64,000 bases of DNA from Butyrivibrio sp. (lineage in GTDB: Bacteria > Bacillota > Clostridia > Lachnospirales > Lachnospiraceae): contig SVGC01000006.1 in NCBI GenBank assembly GCA_015056495.1, positions 1 to 64,000 of the forward strand, written 5' to 3'. The translations under genes and the position numbers were made by a program. Shown piece by piece: positions 56,001-62,801 of the stretch; position 1 is the first letter of the stretch, and each line of letters begins with the position of its first letter. A model generated the notes under the pieces. It ran no database searches and was not told the DNA's origin. It saw only the letters and a list, made by a program, of their open reading frames with translations.

Positions 56001-57249
56001 AGTCGCATCTCTTACAGCATCACAGCTCAGAGAGGATTCTTTCCTTGATATAGGAAGGTATAGTAGCAGAGTCAAGATGACTGCCCAAAACGGTATTGTT
56101 CGCGTGGCAGCAGGCAAAGTGGCTGTACTGGTCAATATCAATACCGGATGTACTTATGAAGTCACTGAGGATCCATCCAGCGCAGGCTATGAGGTATACA
56201 AGGTTACTAATAATTCAGAGACCTGTCAGGCTACATATCCGAAAGATGCCAATGGTTCCATTACCCTTAGTGGTGGGTCTTCCAGTACTACTGTAAAACA
56301 GGATGATACCGGAGCTTACTATGCATATGCTTCAGGCAAGATAACAGGTACTGACGCTGATCCTTGCGAGGTTACTGTTACCAACATGGTATTAGATTCC
56401 AGATCACATTATCTTGGAATTGAGAATGTTACTGTAGCAGTTACTGATATTGCAGGAAATGAGATAACTGGTGGTGAGGTTAAGACCTACAAGAAATATA
56501 TTGTTGTTGATAATGAAGATAAGGTAGGAAATGACGATTATTGGTATGTAAATACCCAGACACCATATGTAGAAGCAGCTCTTGCAATAGAGTTTGAACC
56601 GGCACTGGCCCTGGGATATACCTATTCAGATAGCCTTACTGTATGCTATTGGGAAGAAGGAGAAGACTTTACTGCAGAAGCGCCTCATAAGATAGTGATC
56701 TCCGGATATGTATATACAGATGCTGAGGGCAATCAGGTTCCTTATACTGGTACCTTGACTAAAAATGATGATGGAACCATTACTTCAACTGATGGCTCAG
56801 AAGAATTTATTCAGGTATGGTCACCATTACTGGCTTCTGATACGCCTTACAAACAAATAACAGTACTTAAGGGATCTGTTGTTGTAAACCTTGCTACGGA
56901 TCCGGATGATATGCCTCCAGTTACACTTATCCAGGTATCCTTCGTAGCACCAAGCTCAAGCTCAGGCTCAGGCTCCGGAAGTACACCTTCTGACAGCTCG
57001 GGCTCTGATGGTGATAGCGGAAGCAGTGATAGCACTGACAGTACTACAAGTCAGACCGATACAAAGCTTACTGCCCTTATTTCAGAAGAAGTACAAAACC
57101 TTCTTGTAGATAAGAGCCAGCTTAAAGGCGTTCGAACAGGTGATGACAACCCTATCCACCTGCTTGGAGCACTGTTTGCTTTATTTGCAGCAGCCTTTGG
57201 AGTGGTATTGATCATTCTTTTAAGAATCATGCACAAAGAGAAAAAATAA
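44023..57249 (+). CDS. Giant Cna-B repeat surface adhesin with sortase signal
   Basis: A 4408-residue cell-surface protein. A signal-like N-terminus (MKKFMRDLALPIAILVTA) is followed by Thr/Ser/Gln-rich linkers (about 100-190 and 240-290) and an uncharacterised N-terminal region to about 620. From about 630 to 3940 I count 22 degenerate Cna-B-like beta domains by their KxWxD start, a YxYxVxE strand and a closing ITNT. A SpaA/FctA-like domain near 3943 (LIIRKEIEKR) comes next, then a further region, a Ser/Gly/Asp-rich wall-spanning stretch, and VRTGDDNP followed by a TM helix and MHKEKK. The last is a noncanonical sorting signal. Cna-B domains usually form Lys-Asn isopeptide bonds; 15 of the 22 here keep the lysine. 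The next gene is a class B sortase. Confidence 0.93.
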   Translation: MKKFMRDLALPIAILVTASELNCLSTSVSLASSFNDGNEGIHSIVAIEDLPDIVAHQKLTVGASEDEIFFPDTLKVTVENICEKKVTCNPAELKSGADASVESSEDNAVEQNSSAGNTATAGVSNTAGSSNSTNNNGSSETTTTTDAGSGTTVTSQTQQTTETQQTTETQQTTETRQTTETEQTPDSTGTGDGSGLNTENTENSDGASLPKNTDGLTAFDLKNIFAPLTVYASDISSAGAGSSGMTTSAATIGNSGATTSTAGSTGATTETVVTTEEIVLENVVWKINSAQSSYSTFTSEEAGAKFVYEPAIPYVYNIDTEVPLIVVRIVDEEITLEYMTLEQDGVKVEGNLPVGSELVVTALTDQEALDLVGEDSREVVFAYDITIYVDGEEWTLDESVKVTITPPSDVDTQNIDSEDLELIHVADDTTNTSVDADINNDGDIEFTADGFSVYVALLSETVKATADVELATGKTFSQSVRVTFSDASLIDKDTATIKLSLYGNLNKQTVEVEEGEGSTTGLILIAEAENVSITSYTDSGTTPTAYIDYTFSDIPVYVNTGTGDATEGGTGAYTMPSDFYGIQIETVSGYTPSGGTGDNYIAMSPEKDSNDAAWTTSLITITNSIMELASPSFTIEWQDNRNYAGKRPYSDSYNLTSDGATAVADKIDLYYNDGNNYIKVEDTSSILVSSGSNHPTVTMSSFSNWNVSFSSLPKYSSGVTEYNWFIKPGDEFLTDNSTDYSSYYNISGLNDDGYLPVSGTLVLTYSDEITGTINWRVGSAATTGSSKVIPDLPDGTLFTDAGMTLYSQTGSNAAVTVASGTYTITWEKSTDGSAWTYSISGLPLYASSGDAIVYYVVMNTDTYTYTNADTATDSSYKFTYDNGTSSTDTDKCYTGQNIYATLTGDAEFSFNKVWHDDDDTDSIARRRTAISKGITLYLWRYPSNKTQEDGAPVTNNAMQYTYAFTSDDANYKTKTLELSDFSGDTTVSFAKYDEQGYEYVYYVTEVSDSELYTTYYYNGDGEYSGESTHKYVLNGGSICNVRSAKIALKVTKEWKVSAVSDYVSSKCELVLQKKDNDAWEDVAPITLTGFSSSKKKVTGSFDSVEFYDGLGKQNEFRVVERTVTSGSGTSVTISDDSYAYNETENNYSAQYELNDYSYKVISSYSVSMDDGVESASCTVTNKVYGTKELTIIKTWSGDDWGIGTDSNGTGDVSLTLKRAVDSGTASEYATIVLQKPDSSNELSGTGTFTIEDCDDTEVSATDLTYTITSNGKTWTTAAITVPAYTDDGEQYVYSIVETGVVTTVTYGKEYDKNITGKKIELKVNNYTGSQTYMTRIDVSKIWNDDSDISQRADVLVEFGYYSGGTFVPVQNSSTENYYTLTLSSSKDYENYIWIHGEDFLITNDEKTDFNAATTDDEKNTLRANAIANHLSIRASIYNEATGAYDRAIVNATIDSDGNLTGGVIPAVVDETNKIYRPGYHVTVDKSVDGTDFTITNTRFASRSFKFTKTWTDSGNILGLRGDFLRVALFRAVGDTEEEVAYIDIPTYSDDEGTTLTSGDALTVTFECNKEYNNEYYKEYYPAYDDSGNNYSYSIKEYICTGTPVTKETQCINGAESDTPTTKVEIDVDATKDTTTTGYVVTQASDTAIKYSSISIDSSSTSTSDSTSTDTTSGITSLLMTEDFAYTNQASGARNEVTFYVIWHDYAKNDQRPDLYYTLYYSVAGTDTIQPYTGEYTQKWESVISGNKYIQKAVYTGLPSADDNGNVYIYYVAETLNNESSSDGTSIYVKEHYTVDLYKDNALNSAIAGTVDVTSDNATVTQIKILDGSEDTTSTTTSTSATTTSTVEEPDQVQASDGTYLTKEGSFTLISIADTVHMEGKKLWTNVPEGILAANLPDVSIYLFRQSAYDTTHKAPEVAATATTKNKKDAYDRNFVPEISSGDGSKSPRTLNSLKSLYAYGTYNSDGTVASYADFPKYDELGYLYTYSVREIIYNAYNHELPSDIMQPSYSDNTADLTNVYQISSTTNLRDFQVTKQWDLDSKKDYQSVYAKATFRLYRMELKSDGNTYNALLYAENDSTTSESSSATAAANFDIATAELVYETVVTTDGTNTTSTITWDDCPIFAPSGKIYGYFVLEMTSDMPGYTSAIYGPDGKGATAGNTALSTITDSEGNTFIGVAFANNGITIASTAETDTNGNLKTETFKNTYNSGEVNSIVFYKEWDSKDNKGNIIKPGIEDTAKALNITVKATASTQSGKDNADTITFTENTDYTLSVENVESDNTWKYTITFTKAAPVYSANGNLYTYTVSETLNSDFVKTNYKIATGSIAAKADTTSSDGVLTMSNKLKNSLKGGFTVQKRWDDYSNDYGMREGSVFFKVYYRLGTSGDWTQLTYNGATTFELSSSNSWKKTFSALPASVDSSGANGSYYQYRVVETSIEQTDGTTTSAITVTEPSNPNSDTQTSTWTQHGLTTPDSDKFYSPVSAGNYLVYNPANITDISSSPSVKIVNQLDSDNAVTSLTVTKKWNDDSDKYSIRPTSITVLIQKSTDKGDNWTDVTSRTITSSAVSENDANTWTMTFSNLPKYYGSSASDQTYMYRAVETKIGSTETTLTTESSSTTSVTTYNSGYGGSYSITHELSGDTSAFAVTITNTLRVKDKAINVALRWNDDALRHEDINVALYSANFTGGTVSSGVVTDESTLKRLSFTDNVQTLNDSTTSHIYSGLPEYNKDGDLIVYYVKEDTTGTFKTQYVSATDDWPAAGSITDDALQYYESATGDTEKSFYVYVINTPLISITGSKAWSDDENGFDLRPTRLTLTLQRTDVDSEGNIADNATWENVTVTEINKTNANPTGVSEASDGSAIITVSDANSWTATVSSLPLYELGDATSKQRYRYRLAETTVPNGYSQTGYTYGTTADSDNNQTSSVTNTLSTREAITVEKVWNASTSEMADVKVSLLSRNFFRGVDSDTAELSVVKNGDQAYTRTISASDKWKTVFEGLPSTNMDGNPIVYYIAEEAGDGYYTTYYVDRNDTYVELSSSNEAKTDGTDVAATFRILNTPYASATATIKWTDKGNAFGTRPESVYVKLQRRVENTIDWTDVTWADIPDNATAAGKIAYGNGSDKVLAQLNDQGQWTITYDKLPLYVKDVNGAADQYEYRFLETDSSGTAVIPIGYSLEANASEYVAAYDCNESGYANTYTSGQAQSGTDSAVTGSYATTITNTLITKEITVIKNWEDESNARNKRPDSLVLYITEDTTAAGSTGAFNKLALGGVSTDAPYGVTALTNDSQSLTTNLATSDDGNTWTYTISGLPKYAYGSSASTSSPAEMLYIVTEDINAEYSGSILKNYYSTQSSTEGDITTITNTAYENFVSLQVDLTWVDSSDKYGLRPEDVIITVQNSENGTTWNDYMTMQPVSSTDVSNSDSDKWTVTFSDLPEYKGSVEDGVKYSYRAIVTKVGEADADISTDTLSGQGGAYLVTHANAFDEDAKLYTTSIENTLEASSSKIHVKKIWNDDQSSHENITIALYSANYYSGTTASGIVTDKSKLTKLTFTGSEVTLSDASLEAAFDNLPEFNKDGNQIIYYVLENASGEYKTQYAYAVGNWPDYTDLSDDVWHSDASETTTTGSGNTSSTGDTYISIINTSVTSAVVDMAFADDDNRYETRPESVYVKLQQKTTSDTTWTDVTWGDIPDSTVSDGVTKGAAGSKVVFSLDEANDWTASFETIPLFKTFEGTVSKLEYRFIETDEDGTPVVPIGYTLTTGSDTYVESNDGTETNGYDHSYAADSGYATSITNTLITKDLTVLKIWDDNNDSRKIRPDDITLYITEDTSVTGTVGGFDELVLSGVSEEHPYGQTPVSNVSLGISYTASSDGNTWTYNITGLPKYAYGSGASTSQPIEMVYKVTEDTETPNADLLILRDKYETTYEVNGDTTTITNTVYTNDGVLIIRKEIEKRTDDENITSYSFPFKVTLSNPDGTTGLFNGTYYLYDAEEVASLTASQLREDSFLDIGRYSSRVKMTAQNGIVRVAAGKVAVLVNINTGCTYEVTEDPSSAGYEVYKVTNNSETCQATYPKDANGSITLSGGSSSTTVKQDDTGAYYAYASGKITGTDADPCEVTVTNMVLDSRSHYLGIENVTVAVTDIAGNEITGGEVKTYKKYIVVDNEDKVGNDDYWYVNTQTPYVEAALAIEFEPALALGYTYSDSLTVCYWEEGEDFTAEAPHKIVISGYVYTDAEGNQVPYTGTLTKNDDGTITSTDGSEEFIQVWSPLLASDTPYKQITVLKGSVVVNLATDPDDMPPVTLIQVSFVAPSSSSGSGSGSTPSDSSGSDGDSGSSDSTDSTTSQTDTKLTALISEEVQNLLVDKSQLKGVRTGDDNPIHLLGALFALFAAAFGVVLIILLRIMHKEKK
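44494..44571 (+). repeat. 18-bp tandem repeats encoding QQTTET
   Basis: Four consecutive 18-bp units in the Thr-rich linker of the giant protein, the last two slightly diverged (RQTTET, then EQ). Likely length-variable between strains. Confidence 0.85.
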
Positions 57250-57307
57250 ATTTATTCTTGTGACTATGAAATGAAAATGTGGATCAAGAGAAAAGTAAGA
57301 GACGATT

Positions 57308-58120
57308 ATGGAAAAAACAAAAAGAATAAAAGTGATCTTAAAAACTTTATTGGGAATATTTGCTGCAGGCATGGTCATCACAGGTGGGATGCTACTATAT
57401 TACGGCTATGGATACTGGTCTGATAGAAAGGCTAATGATGCGGTAAAAGAAGTGGCATATGATTCAGCCTCAGATGCTGATCTTTTAGAAGATGCAGACT
57501 CTGAAGATAAAAGCATTGATTTTGCTGCACTTTCTGAGATCAATCCTGAAATCATAGGCTGGGTCACTGCCTGCGCAGGCGCCATTGACGGTCCAATTGT
57601 CCAGACAGACAATAATGATTATTATCTGTCGCATCTTTTTGATAACACCACAGGCAATGCAGGATGCTTTTTTGCTGATACATATTCTGTGCCAGCCTTT
57701 GATTGCCCATTTACAGTAGTCTATGGTCACTATAAGAAGGATAAGAGCATGTTTTATTCTCTGCATTATTACAAGGACCAGGACTATTATGAGGAGAATC
57801 CTACCTTTACCATTTATACTGAAAATGGATCAAAGGTCTATCAGATCTTTTCAGTATTCTACGGTGATTACGAGGCTGATTTTGAGGATATCTATGAATA
57901 TGGCATAACAAGTGAGGATGCAGACATTGATAAGGTCAAGAACATATTTGATCAGGCGGTTTCCAAATCCCTTTATGACATCCTCAGCACTTCAGCAGGC
58001 GCTGATATTGCTGATAGCTTAGACCAGATGACAGATGCAGATATTGCAGTTCTTTATACCTGCGAGTATTCAGGTGTTAATAACAGAATGCTGGTATTTG
58101 GTATTAATTTTAGTAATTAG
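57308..58120 (+). CDS. srtB: Class B sortase
   Basis: A 270-residue membrane-anchored transpeptidase that cleaves the sorting signal of a surface protein and links it to the wall or to another subunit. An N-terminal TM helix (about 10-35) precedes the sortase domain. Catalytic His141 is in VVYGHY, Cys252 in LYTCEYS and Arg260 in NNRMLVFG, all in class B order, and the ALSEINPEIIGWV start of the domain is also typical of SrtB. It lies 58 nt after the giant Cna-B protein and is most likely its dedicated anchoring enzyme. Confidence 0.95.
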   Translation: MEKTKRIKVILKTLLGIFAAGMVITGGMLLYYGYGYWSDRKANDAVKEVAYDSASDADLLEDADSEDKSIDFAALSEINPEIIGWVTACAGAIDGPIVQTDNNDYYLSHLFDNTTGNAGCFFADTYSVPAFDCPFTVVYGHYKKDKSMFYSLHYYKDQDYYEENPTFTIYTENGSKVYQIFSVFYGDYEADFEDIYEYGITSEDADIDKVKNIFDQAVSKSLYDILSTSAGADIADSLDQMTDADIAVLYTCEYSGVNNRMLVFGINFSN

Positions 58121-58127
58121 TTTAATG

Positions 58128-58158
58128 TTCATAGGTAGCACATCCTGCTACCTATGAA
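58128..58158 (+). repeat. Inverted repeat after sortase gene
   Basis: A perfect 13-bp stem (58128-58140 with 58146-58158) and a 5-nt loop; no T run follows, so it is a transcript-end hairpin at most. Confidence 0.6.
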
Positions 58159-58249
58159 TATGAATATTATCGTACAAATCATTCTCATTATTGCATCCCA
58201 TAATAAAACGTTATAAAATACACTTTGTTTTAATGGAAAGGTGTGTTTT

Positions 58250-59533
58250 ATGATTTTATTTATTGCTCTTGTAGTCCTTATAATTGGTCTTTTTGCGGAA
58301 ATATTCAGATATAACAAGGTCAAGGCCAATGCTTTCAGTAAGGAAGAAGTAAAAAAAGCTGCCGCTGAGCAGGCTCAAAAAATAAGATATAGGGATCCTA
58401 TCGTTTCCTGTGATTATTGCGGTGCCAAGGTGGATACATCTACACAAAAGGTGTGTCCTCACTGTGGTGCGCCATATGACAAGGATGAGGAATGGACCAG
58501 CAGATTTGAGGTTCAGGATTCTTTTATAAATAAAAGCACTCAGGAGATCATTGCCCAGAGGGAAGAAAAGGCTAAGATCAAAGGTGATGAAATCCTGAAG
58601 CGCATCAAGATCAGGATCAGAGTTCTTGTTTTCTTGAATTTAGCTTTGATTGCCATAGGTATTTTTGCGTTGGTAGTTGAGACCGGTGTCAAAATACGTG
58701 GTAATGATGAGCTTAATGAAAGTAGTTTTGATGATTATATTCAGGCTGATTATACTATAGAAGGAGATGGCGTCCTCATAGATGAGAATGGAATAAAAGT
58801 CACCGTGGAAGGCTTTTATGTTGAAGAAGATGCCTTGGAAGAGCTTAGAGATTATCAGCATACGTCAGTAAAAGTAGCTATCAGAATAGAGAATACCACG
58901 AAAAAGAACCTTAAAGTTATTATTGATTGCAGTTCCATAAACGGTATTACCAAAGAAGTATACTATATCTATACCTATGATTATTTCAAGAAAAACAGTG
59001 TGACAGACATATATGAAAAGCTTAGTTATGTGCCATTTTCAGATATTTCTGAAATGATCTTTGATAAAATAGAAATAAGAGATGAAGATTATAATGTAGT
59101 AGCTGAAAGTGATGGGCCTGTTACGATAACTACAACAGCGGATATGCCTGAGAATATTGTGGATATCGATACTGCAGAACAGATATTTACCAATGAAAAA
59201 GTGGATATCTATGCCAAAAATGTATTTAAGTCAGAAGATAATGGCACTCAAAACGGTTATGTATTTTATATTGTAAATAAAACAAACGATACATATAGCT
59301 TTGAAAGAAGCGATTTCAAACTTAACGGTATAAAAGATATAAATGCTTATGGAGCACACGAGGCCACCATACCGGGTGGTTATACCTATGTTTCTGATAG
59401 GGCATACTCCTATGATGATGATTATAATAATCTTGGAAATAATGCATTGACAGTATCATTTTCATTTTCTACAGAAGAGCATCCGGAAAATAATTTTTCC
59501 ACAGGTTACATAGATATTAGTGAATTGCGCTAA
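58250..59533 (+). CDS. Zinc-ribbon membrane protein, DUF4352-like outer part
   Basis: A 427-residue protein. An N-terminal TM helix precedes a cytoplasmic stretch with a zinc ribbon (CDYCGAKV and CPHCGAPY, four Cys). A second TM helix (about 123-145) leads to an extracytoplasmic part of about 280 residues with two Ig-like segments of the kind seen in DUF4352/DUF5067 proteins (VKVAIRIENTTKKNLKV). No enzyme motif is seen. The frame begins at GTG 58241, but that overlaps GGAAAGG; ATG 58250 is preferred. Function unknown. It is 130 nt after the sortase gene and separated from infC by a promoter. Confidence 0.75.
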   Translation: MILFIALVVLIIGLFAEIFRYNKVKANAFSKEEVKKAAAEQAQKIRYRDPIVSCDYCGAKVDTSTQKVCPHCGAPYDKDEEWTSRFEVQDSFINKSTQEIIAQREEKAKIKGDEILKRIKIRIRVLVFLNLALIAIGIFALVVETGVKIRGNDELNESSFDDYIQADYTIEGDGVLIDENGIKVTVEGFYVEEDALEELRDYQHTSVKVAIRIENTTKKNLKVIIDCSSINGITKEVYYIYTYDYFKKNSVTDIYEKLSYVPFSDISEMIFDKIEIRDEDYNVVAESDGPVTITTTADMPENIVDIDTAEQIFTNEKVDIYAKNVFKSEDNGTQNGYVFYIVNKTNDTYSFERSDFKLNGIKDINAYGAHEATIPGGYTYVSDRAYSYDDDYNNLGNNALTVSFSFSTEEHPENNFSTGYIDISELR

Positions 59534-59547
59534 AAAAATAAAAAGTA

Positions 59548-59576
59548 TTGACATTGTTTTTTGTTGATGATATAGT
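59548..59576 (+). promoter_or_regulatory. Sigma-A promoter of infC-rpmI-rplT
   Basis: A perfect -35 TTGACA (59548-59553), a 17-nt spacer and -10 TATAGT (59571-59576). This is the clearest promoter in the window. Confidence 0.9.
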
Positions 59577-59584
59577 ATCTGTGT

Positions 59585-59710
59585 TTGAAAACAAAGCAGA
59601 GTATCCACTCTCACCCTGAGGCATAGCTGTCAGGCGTTTATACTTCAAATTTCCTAAGAGGAAAAGGTATGAAATTATTAAGTGGATACGAATGTGTATC
59701 CACTTTTTTA
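59585..59710 (+). promoter_or_regulatory. infC leader with attenuator (L20-leader-like)
   Basis: The 5' leader contains a terminator: AAGTGGATAC (59680-59689), a 6-nt loop, GTATCCACTT (59696-59705), then a T run. The 9-mer GTATCCACT occurs a second time at 59601-59609 and can pair with the same AGTGGATAC arm, giving mutually exclusive terminator and antiterminator folds. In Firmicutes, infC-rpmI-rplT operons are autoregulated by ribosomal protein L20 binding such leaders; the sequence here fits that logic, but L20 binding is inferred. Confidence 0.8.
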
Positions 59711-59738
59711 GTGTATAGTTTGTCGGAGGTATAAAACA

Positions 59739-60245
59739 ATTAGCGAATTATTTATTAACGAACAGATCAGAGACAAAGAAGTACGAGTAATCGGAATTGA
59801 CGGTGAGCAGCTCGGTGTTATGGCAATTCAGGAAGCAAGAAAGCTTGCAGATGAAGCTGGAGTTGACCTTGTAAAGATTGCACCAAATGCTAAGCCACCA
59901 GTTTGCAGGATCGTTGATTATGGAAAGTTCAAGTATGAACAGCTCCGTAAGGAAAAAGAAGCTAAGAAGAAACAGAAAACAGTAGAGATTAAGGAAATCA
60001 GACTTTCTCCTAACATCGATACTAATGATCTGAACACAAAGGTTAATGCTGCTAAGAAGTTTTTGGAAAAAGGAAACAGAGTTAAGGTTACACTTCGTTT
60101 CCGTGGACGTGAGATGGCTCATATGGGTGCCAGCGTACATATTCTGACAGACTTTGCAGAGTCTCTTGCTGATGTAGCTGTTGTTGAGAAACAGCCTAAG
60201 GTAGAGGGAAGAAGTATGACAATGTTTTTAACTGAAAAACGTTAA
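59739..60245 (+). CDS. infC: Translation initiation factor IF-3
   Basis: A 168-residue initiation factor that binds the 30S subunit, prevents premature 50S joining and checks the start codon. I start at ATT 59739, the noncanonical codon conserved for infC, with GGAGGT 9 nt upstream; it gives [19 protein letters not shown], the usual IF-3 N-terminus. An ATG start at 59820 would cut off 27 residues. The [13 protein letters not shown] linker helix region, [10 protein letters not shown] and FRGREMAHM are family marks. The ATT codon lets IF-3 lower its own translation. First gene of infC-rpmI-rplT. Confidence 0.96.
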   Translation: MSELFINEQIRDKEVRVIGIDGEQLGVMAIQEARKLADEAGVDLVKIAPNAKPPVCRIVDYGKFKYEQLRKEKEAKKKQKTVEIKEIRLSPNIDTNDLNTKVNAAKKFLEKGNRVKVTLRFRGREMAHMGASVHILTDFAESLADVAVVEKQPKVEGRSMTMFLTEKR

Positions 60246-60342
60246 TAACTCTGACGTAAAGGTTAATTTAAATATTGTAAGTGATTATTACAGCACGTTT
60301 AGATTGTGCAATCGTAAAATGAAGTACAGGAGGATTTTTGCA

Positions 60343-60540
60343 ATGCAGAAAATGAAGACAAAAAGAGCTGCTGCCAAGAGATTCAAGGTAACAGGTACAG
60401 GTAAGTTAGTAAGAAATAAAGCGTATAAGCGTCATATCTTAACAAAGAAGTCAACAAAGAGAAAGAGAAACTTAAGACAGCCTGGTCTTGTTGATGGAAC
60501 ACAGGTTAAGACAATGAAGAAGATTCTGCCATATTTATAA
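60343..60540 (+). CDS. rpmI: 50S ribosomal protein L35
   Basis: A 65-residue basic ribosomal protein with the family start [19 protein letters not shown], the central [17 protein letters not shown] and the end [10 protein letters not shown]. The frame is open from 60304, but ATG 60343 has AGGAGGA 8 nt upstream; ATG 60352 is the alternative. It lies between infC and rplT. Confidence 0.96.
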   Translation: MQKMKTKRAAAKRFKVTGTGKLVRNKAYKRHILTKKSTKRKRNLRQPGLVDGTQVKTMKKILPYL

Positions 60541-60602
60541 TTCGTTCTGGAATATAAAATATTGAATGGTAGATTTATGTGAATATTTAGGAGGATATAA
60601 AA

Positions 60603-60959
60603 ATGGCACGAGTTAAAGGCGCATTAAATGCTAAGAAAAAGCACAATAGAGTATTAAAGCTTGCTAAGGGTTATAGAGGAGCAAGATCAAAGCAGTATAG
60701 AGTAGCTAAGCAGTCAGTTATGAGAGCACTTACATCAGCATTCGCTGGACGTAAGCAGAAGAAGAGAGATATGAGATCTCTTTGGATCACACGTATCAAC
60801 GCTGCTGCAAGACTTAACGGTCTTTCATACAGCAAGATGATGCACGGTCTCAAGCTCGCTAACGTTGATATCAACAGAAAGATGCTTGCTGAGATGGCAG
60901 TTAACGATGCTGAAGGCTTCAAGACACTTGCTGAGCTTGCAAAGTCAAAGATTGCATAA
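60603..60959 (+). CDS. rplT: 50S ribosomal protein L20
   Basis: A 118-residue protein that binds 23S rRNA early in 50S assembly. It starts [19 protein letters not shown] and has [15 protein letters not shown] and [10 protein letters not shown], all family signatures. In related bacteria it represses its own operon by binding the infC leader; the leader here has the needed alternative folds. AGGAGG precedes ATG 60603 and a terminator follows. Confidence 0.97.
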   Translation: MARVKGALNAKKKHNRVLKLAKGYRGARSKQYRVAKQSVMRALTSAFAGRKQKKRDMRSLWITRINAAARLNGLSYSKMMHGLKLANVDINRKMLAEMAVNDAEGFKTLAELAKSKIA

Positions 60960-60975
60960 TTTAATTATGATTATT

Positions 60976-61010
60976 AAGAGCTTCGATTTTTTCGAGGCTC
61001 TTTTTTTTAT
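60976..61010 (+). terminator. Intrinsic terminator of infC-rpmI-rplT
   Basis: AAGAGC-TTCGA pairs with TCGA-GGCTCTT around a T-rich loop, and eight T residues follow. Confidence 0.9.
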
Positions 61011-61128
61011 TACAGAGTTGTGAGATAATGCATAGGTGATTTTTTATACAATATTTATGTCACAAATCTTTGCTGATAGCTTTTAGTTATAGGCAAAGCT
61101 TAAAAATACATAGTTCGGAGGTAATAAA

Positions 61129-62571
61129 ATGGCAGTATTAGAAAACTTACAGCCAAAGGAAGTATTTAACTTCTTTGAAGAAATATGCAATATCCCTCAT
61201 GGATCAGGAAATCTTCAGCAGATCAGTGATTATCTGGTGAAATTTGCAAAAGACAGAAATCTTGATGTGATCCAGGATGAAGAACTTAACGTTATCATCA
61301 AAAAGCCTGGAACAGCCGGATATGAGGACAGAGAGCCTATCATCCTTCAGGGACATATGGATATGGTTGCAGTAAAAGATCCAGATGTTAACAAGGATAT
61401 GACCAAGGAAGGCCTTGATGTTGAGACAGATGGCAAGTTTGTATGGGCTAAGGGAACAAGCCTTGGTGGTGATGATGGAATCGCTGTAGCTTATTGTCTT
61501 GCTCTCTTGGATAGTGACACTATTCCTCACCCACCTCTTGAGGTTGTTATTACAACCAATGAGGAGACAGGAATGGACGGTGCAAGAGCTATCGACCTTT
61601 CTTCACTTAAGGGCAAAAAGCTCCTGAACATGGATAATGAAGAAGAAGGCGTACTCCTTGTAAGCTGTGCAGGTGGTGCCAGATTCCACAGTAATATCAA
61701 GGTATCCAGAAAAGAAATGACAGGTGAGGCTTATGAAGTAGCTATCGGCGGACTTCTTGGCGGTCACTCAGGTGAGATGATCAAGAAAGAGCGTGGTAAT
61801 GCCAACTACATTCTTGCAAGAACTCTTATGAATGTTGCAGATACAGTTAAATTTGGCGTATTAACAATGGAAGGCGGAGTAGCAGATAATGCCATCCCAT
61901 CCCTTGCCAAGGCTACTATCATTCTTGACAGTGCAGCAGATAAGGCAGCATTTGATGCAGCTATAGCAAAGGTTGAAAAAGAAATCCATGAAGAACTCGC
62001 GGTAAAGGATCCTGGATTTAAGATTGAGACTAAAGCACTTGGAAATAAGACAGAACAGGTAGTTGATGAAGCATCCTTCAAAAAGATGGTTGGTCTTACA
62101 ATTTCTCTTCCTAATGGTGTCCAGGCTAACAGTGCATCAATCGAAGGCCTCGTTGAGACTTCTCTTAACCTTGGTATCATGAAGCTTACAGCTGATGAAC
62201 TTCAGCTTGAGTATTCAGTAAGAAGTAGCGTAGAGCAGTCAAAAGAGCTTCTTTTAAAGAAACTTGAGCTTATTACAGAAGCTTTTGGTGGATATCATTC
62301 AACTAACAGCTCATACCCGGGATGGGCATACAAGGAAGATTCAGAACTCAGAAAGCATATGGTAGCTGTATACAAAGAGCTTAACGGAGTTGAGCCACAG
62401 GTAGTTGCTATACATGCCGGTGTCGAGTGTGGTCTCTTTAGTGAAAAGATTGAAGACCTTGACTGTGTATCAATAGGTCCTGATATGGAAGCAATCCATT
62501 CAACAGGTGAGCGCCTCTCAGTAGAGTCAACAGCCAAGACATGGGAATTTGTTAAAGCTATCCTGAAGTAA
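61129..62571 (+). CDS. pepD: Aminoacyl-histidine dipeptidase (M20 family)
   Basis: A 480-residue di-zinc peptidase of the M20C/PepD group that splits Xaa-His dipeptides such as carnosine and other dipeptides in the cytosol. Metal and catalytic motifs are intact: GHMDMVA, GTSLGGDDGI, TTNEETGMDGA, LNMDNEEEG and C-terminal AIHAGVECGLF. Length is standard. It is monocistronic, with CGGAGG before ATG 61129 and a terminator at 62641. Confidence 0.95.
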   Translation: MAVLENLQPKEVFNFFEEICNIPHGSGNLQQISDYLVKFAKDRNLDVIQDEELNVIIKKPGTAGYEDREPIILQGHMDMVAVKDPDVNKDMTKEGLDVETDGKFVWAKGTSLGGDDGIAVAYCLALLDSDTIPHPPLEVVITTNEETGMDGARAIDLSSLKGKKLLNMDNEEEGVLLVSCAGGARFHSNIKVSRKEMTGEAYEVAIGGLLGGHSGEMIKKERGNANYILARTLMNVADTVKFGVLTMEGGVADNAIPSLAKATIILDSAADKAAFDAAIAKVEKEIHEELAVKDPGFKIETKALGNKTEQVVDEASFKKMVGLTISLPNGVQANSASIEGLVETSLNLGIMKLTADELQLEYSVRSSVEQSKELLLKKLELITEAFGGYHSTNSSYPGWAYKEDSELRKHMVAVYKELNGVEPQVVAIHAGVECGLFSEKIEDLDCVSIGPDMEAIHSTGERLSVESTAKTWEFVKAILK

Positions 62572-62640
62572 TATATTTAGTTCAAATGTCCCGTTTTATA
62601 TGGAGCCCATTTCGAACTAAGTTGTCTAAGGATTGATCAT

Positions 62641-62704
62641 AATAACCAAAATAGTATTTAGATTAAGTTACAAAAACCATAATACTATTTTGGTTATTTT
62701 TTTA
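62641..62704 (+). terminator. Intrinsic terminator after pepD
   Basis: A perfect 17-bp stem (62641-62657 with 62682-62698), a 24-nt loop and a T7 tail. Confidence 0.9.
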
Positions 62705-62801
62705 TTATTTATTTATATCATTTTGGACTCAATGATGATAAAATGGAAACTGTGAAAACTATATTAGTTTCTATAAATGCAGTGAGTTGAAAGGAATTGT
62801 A

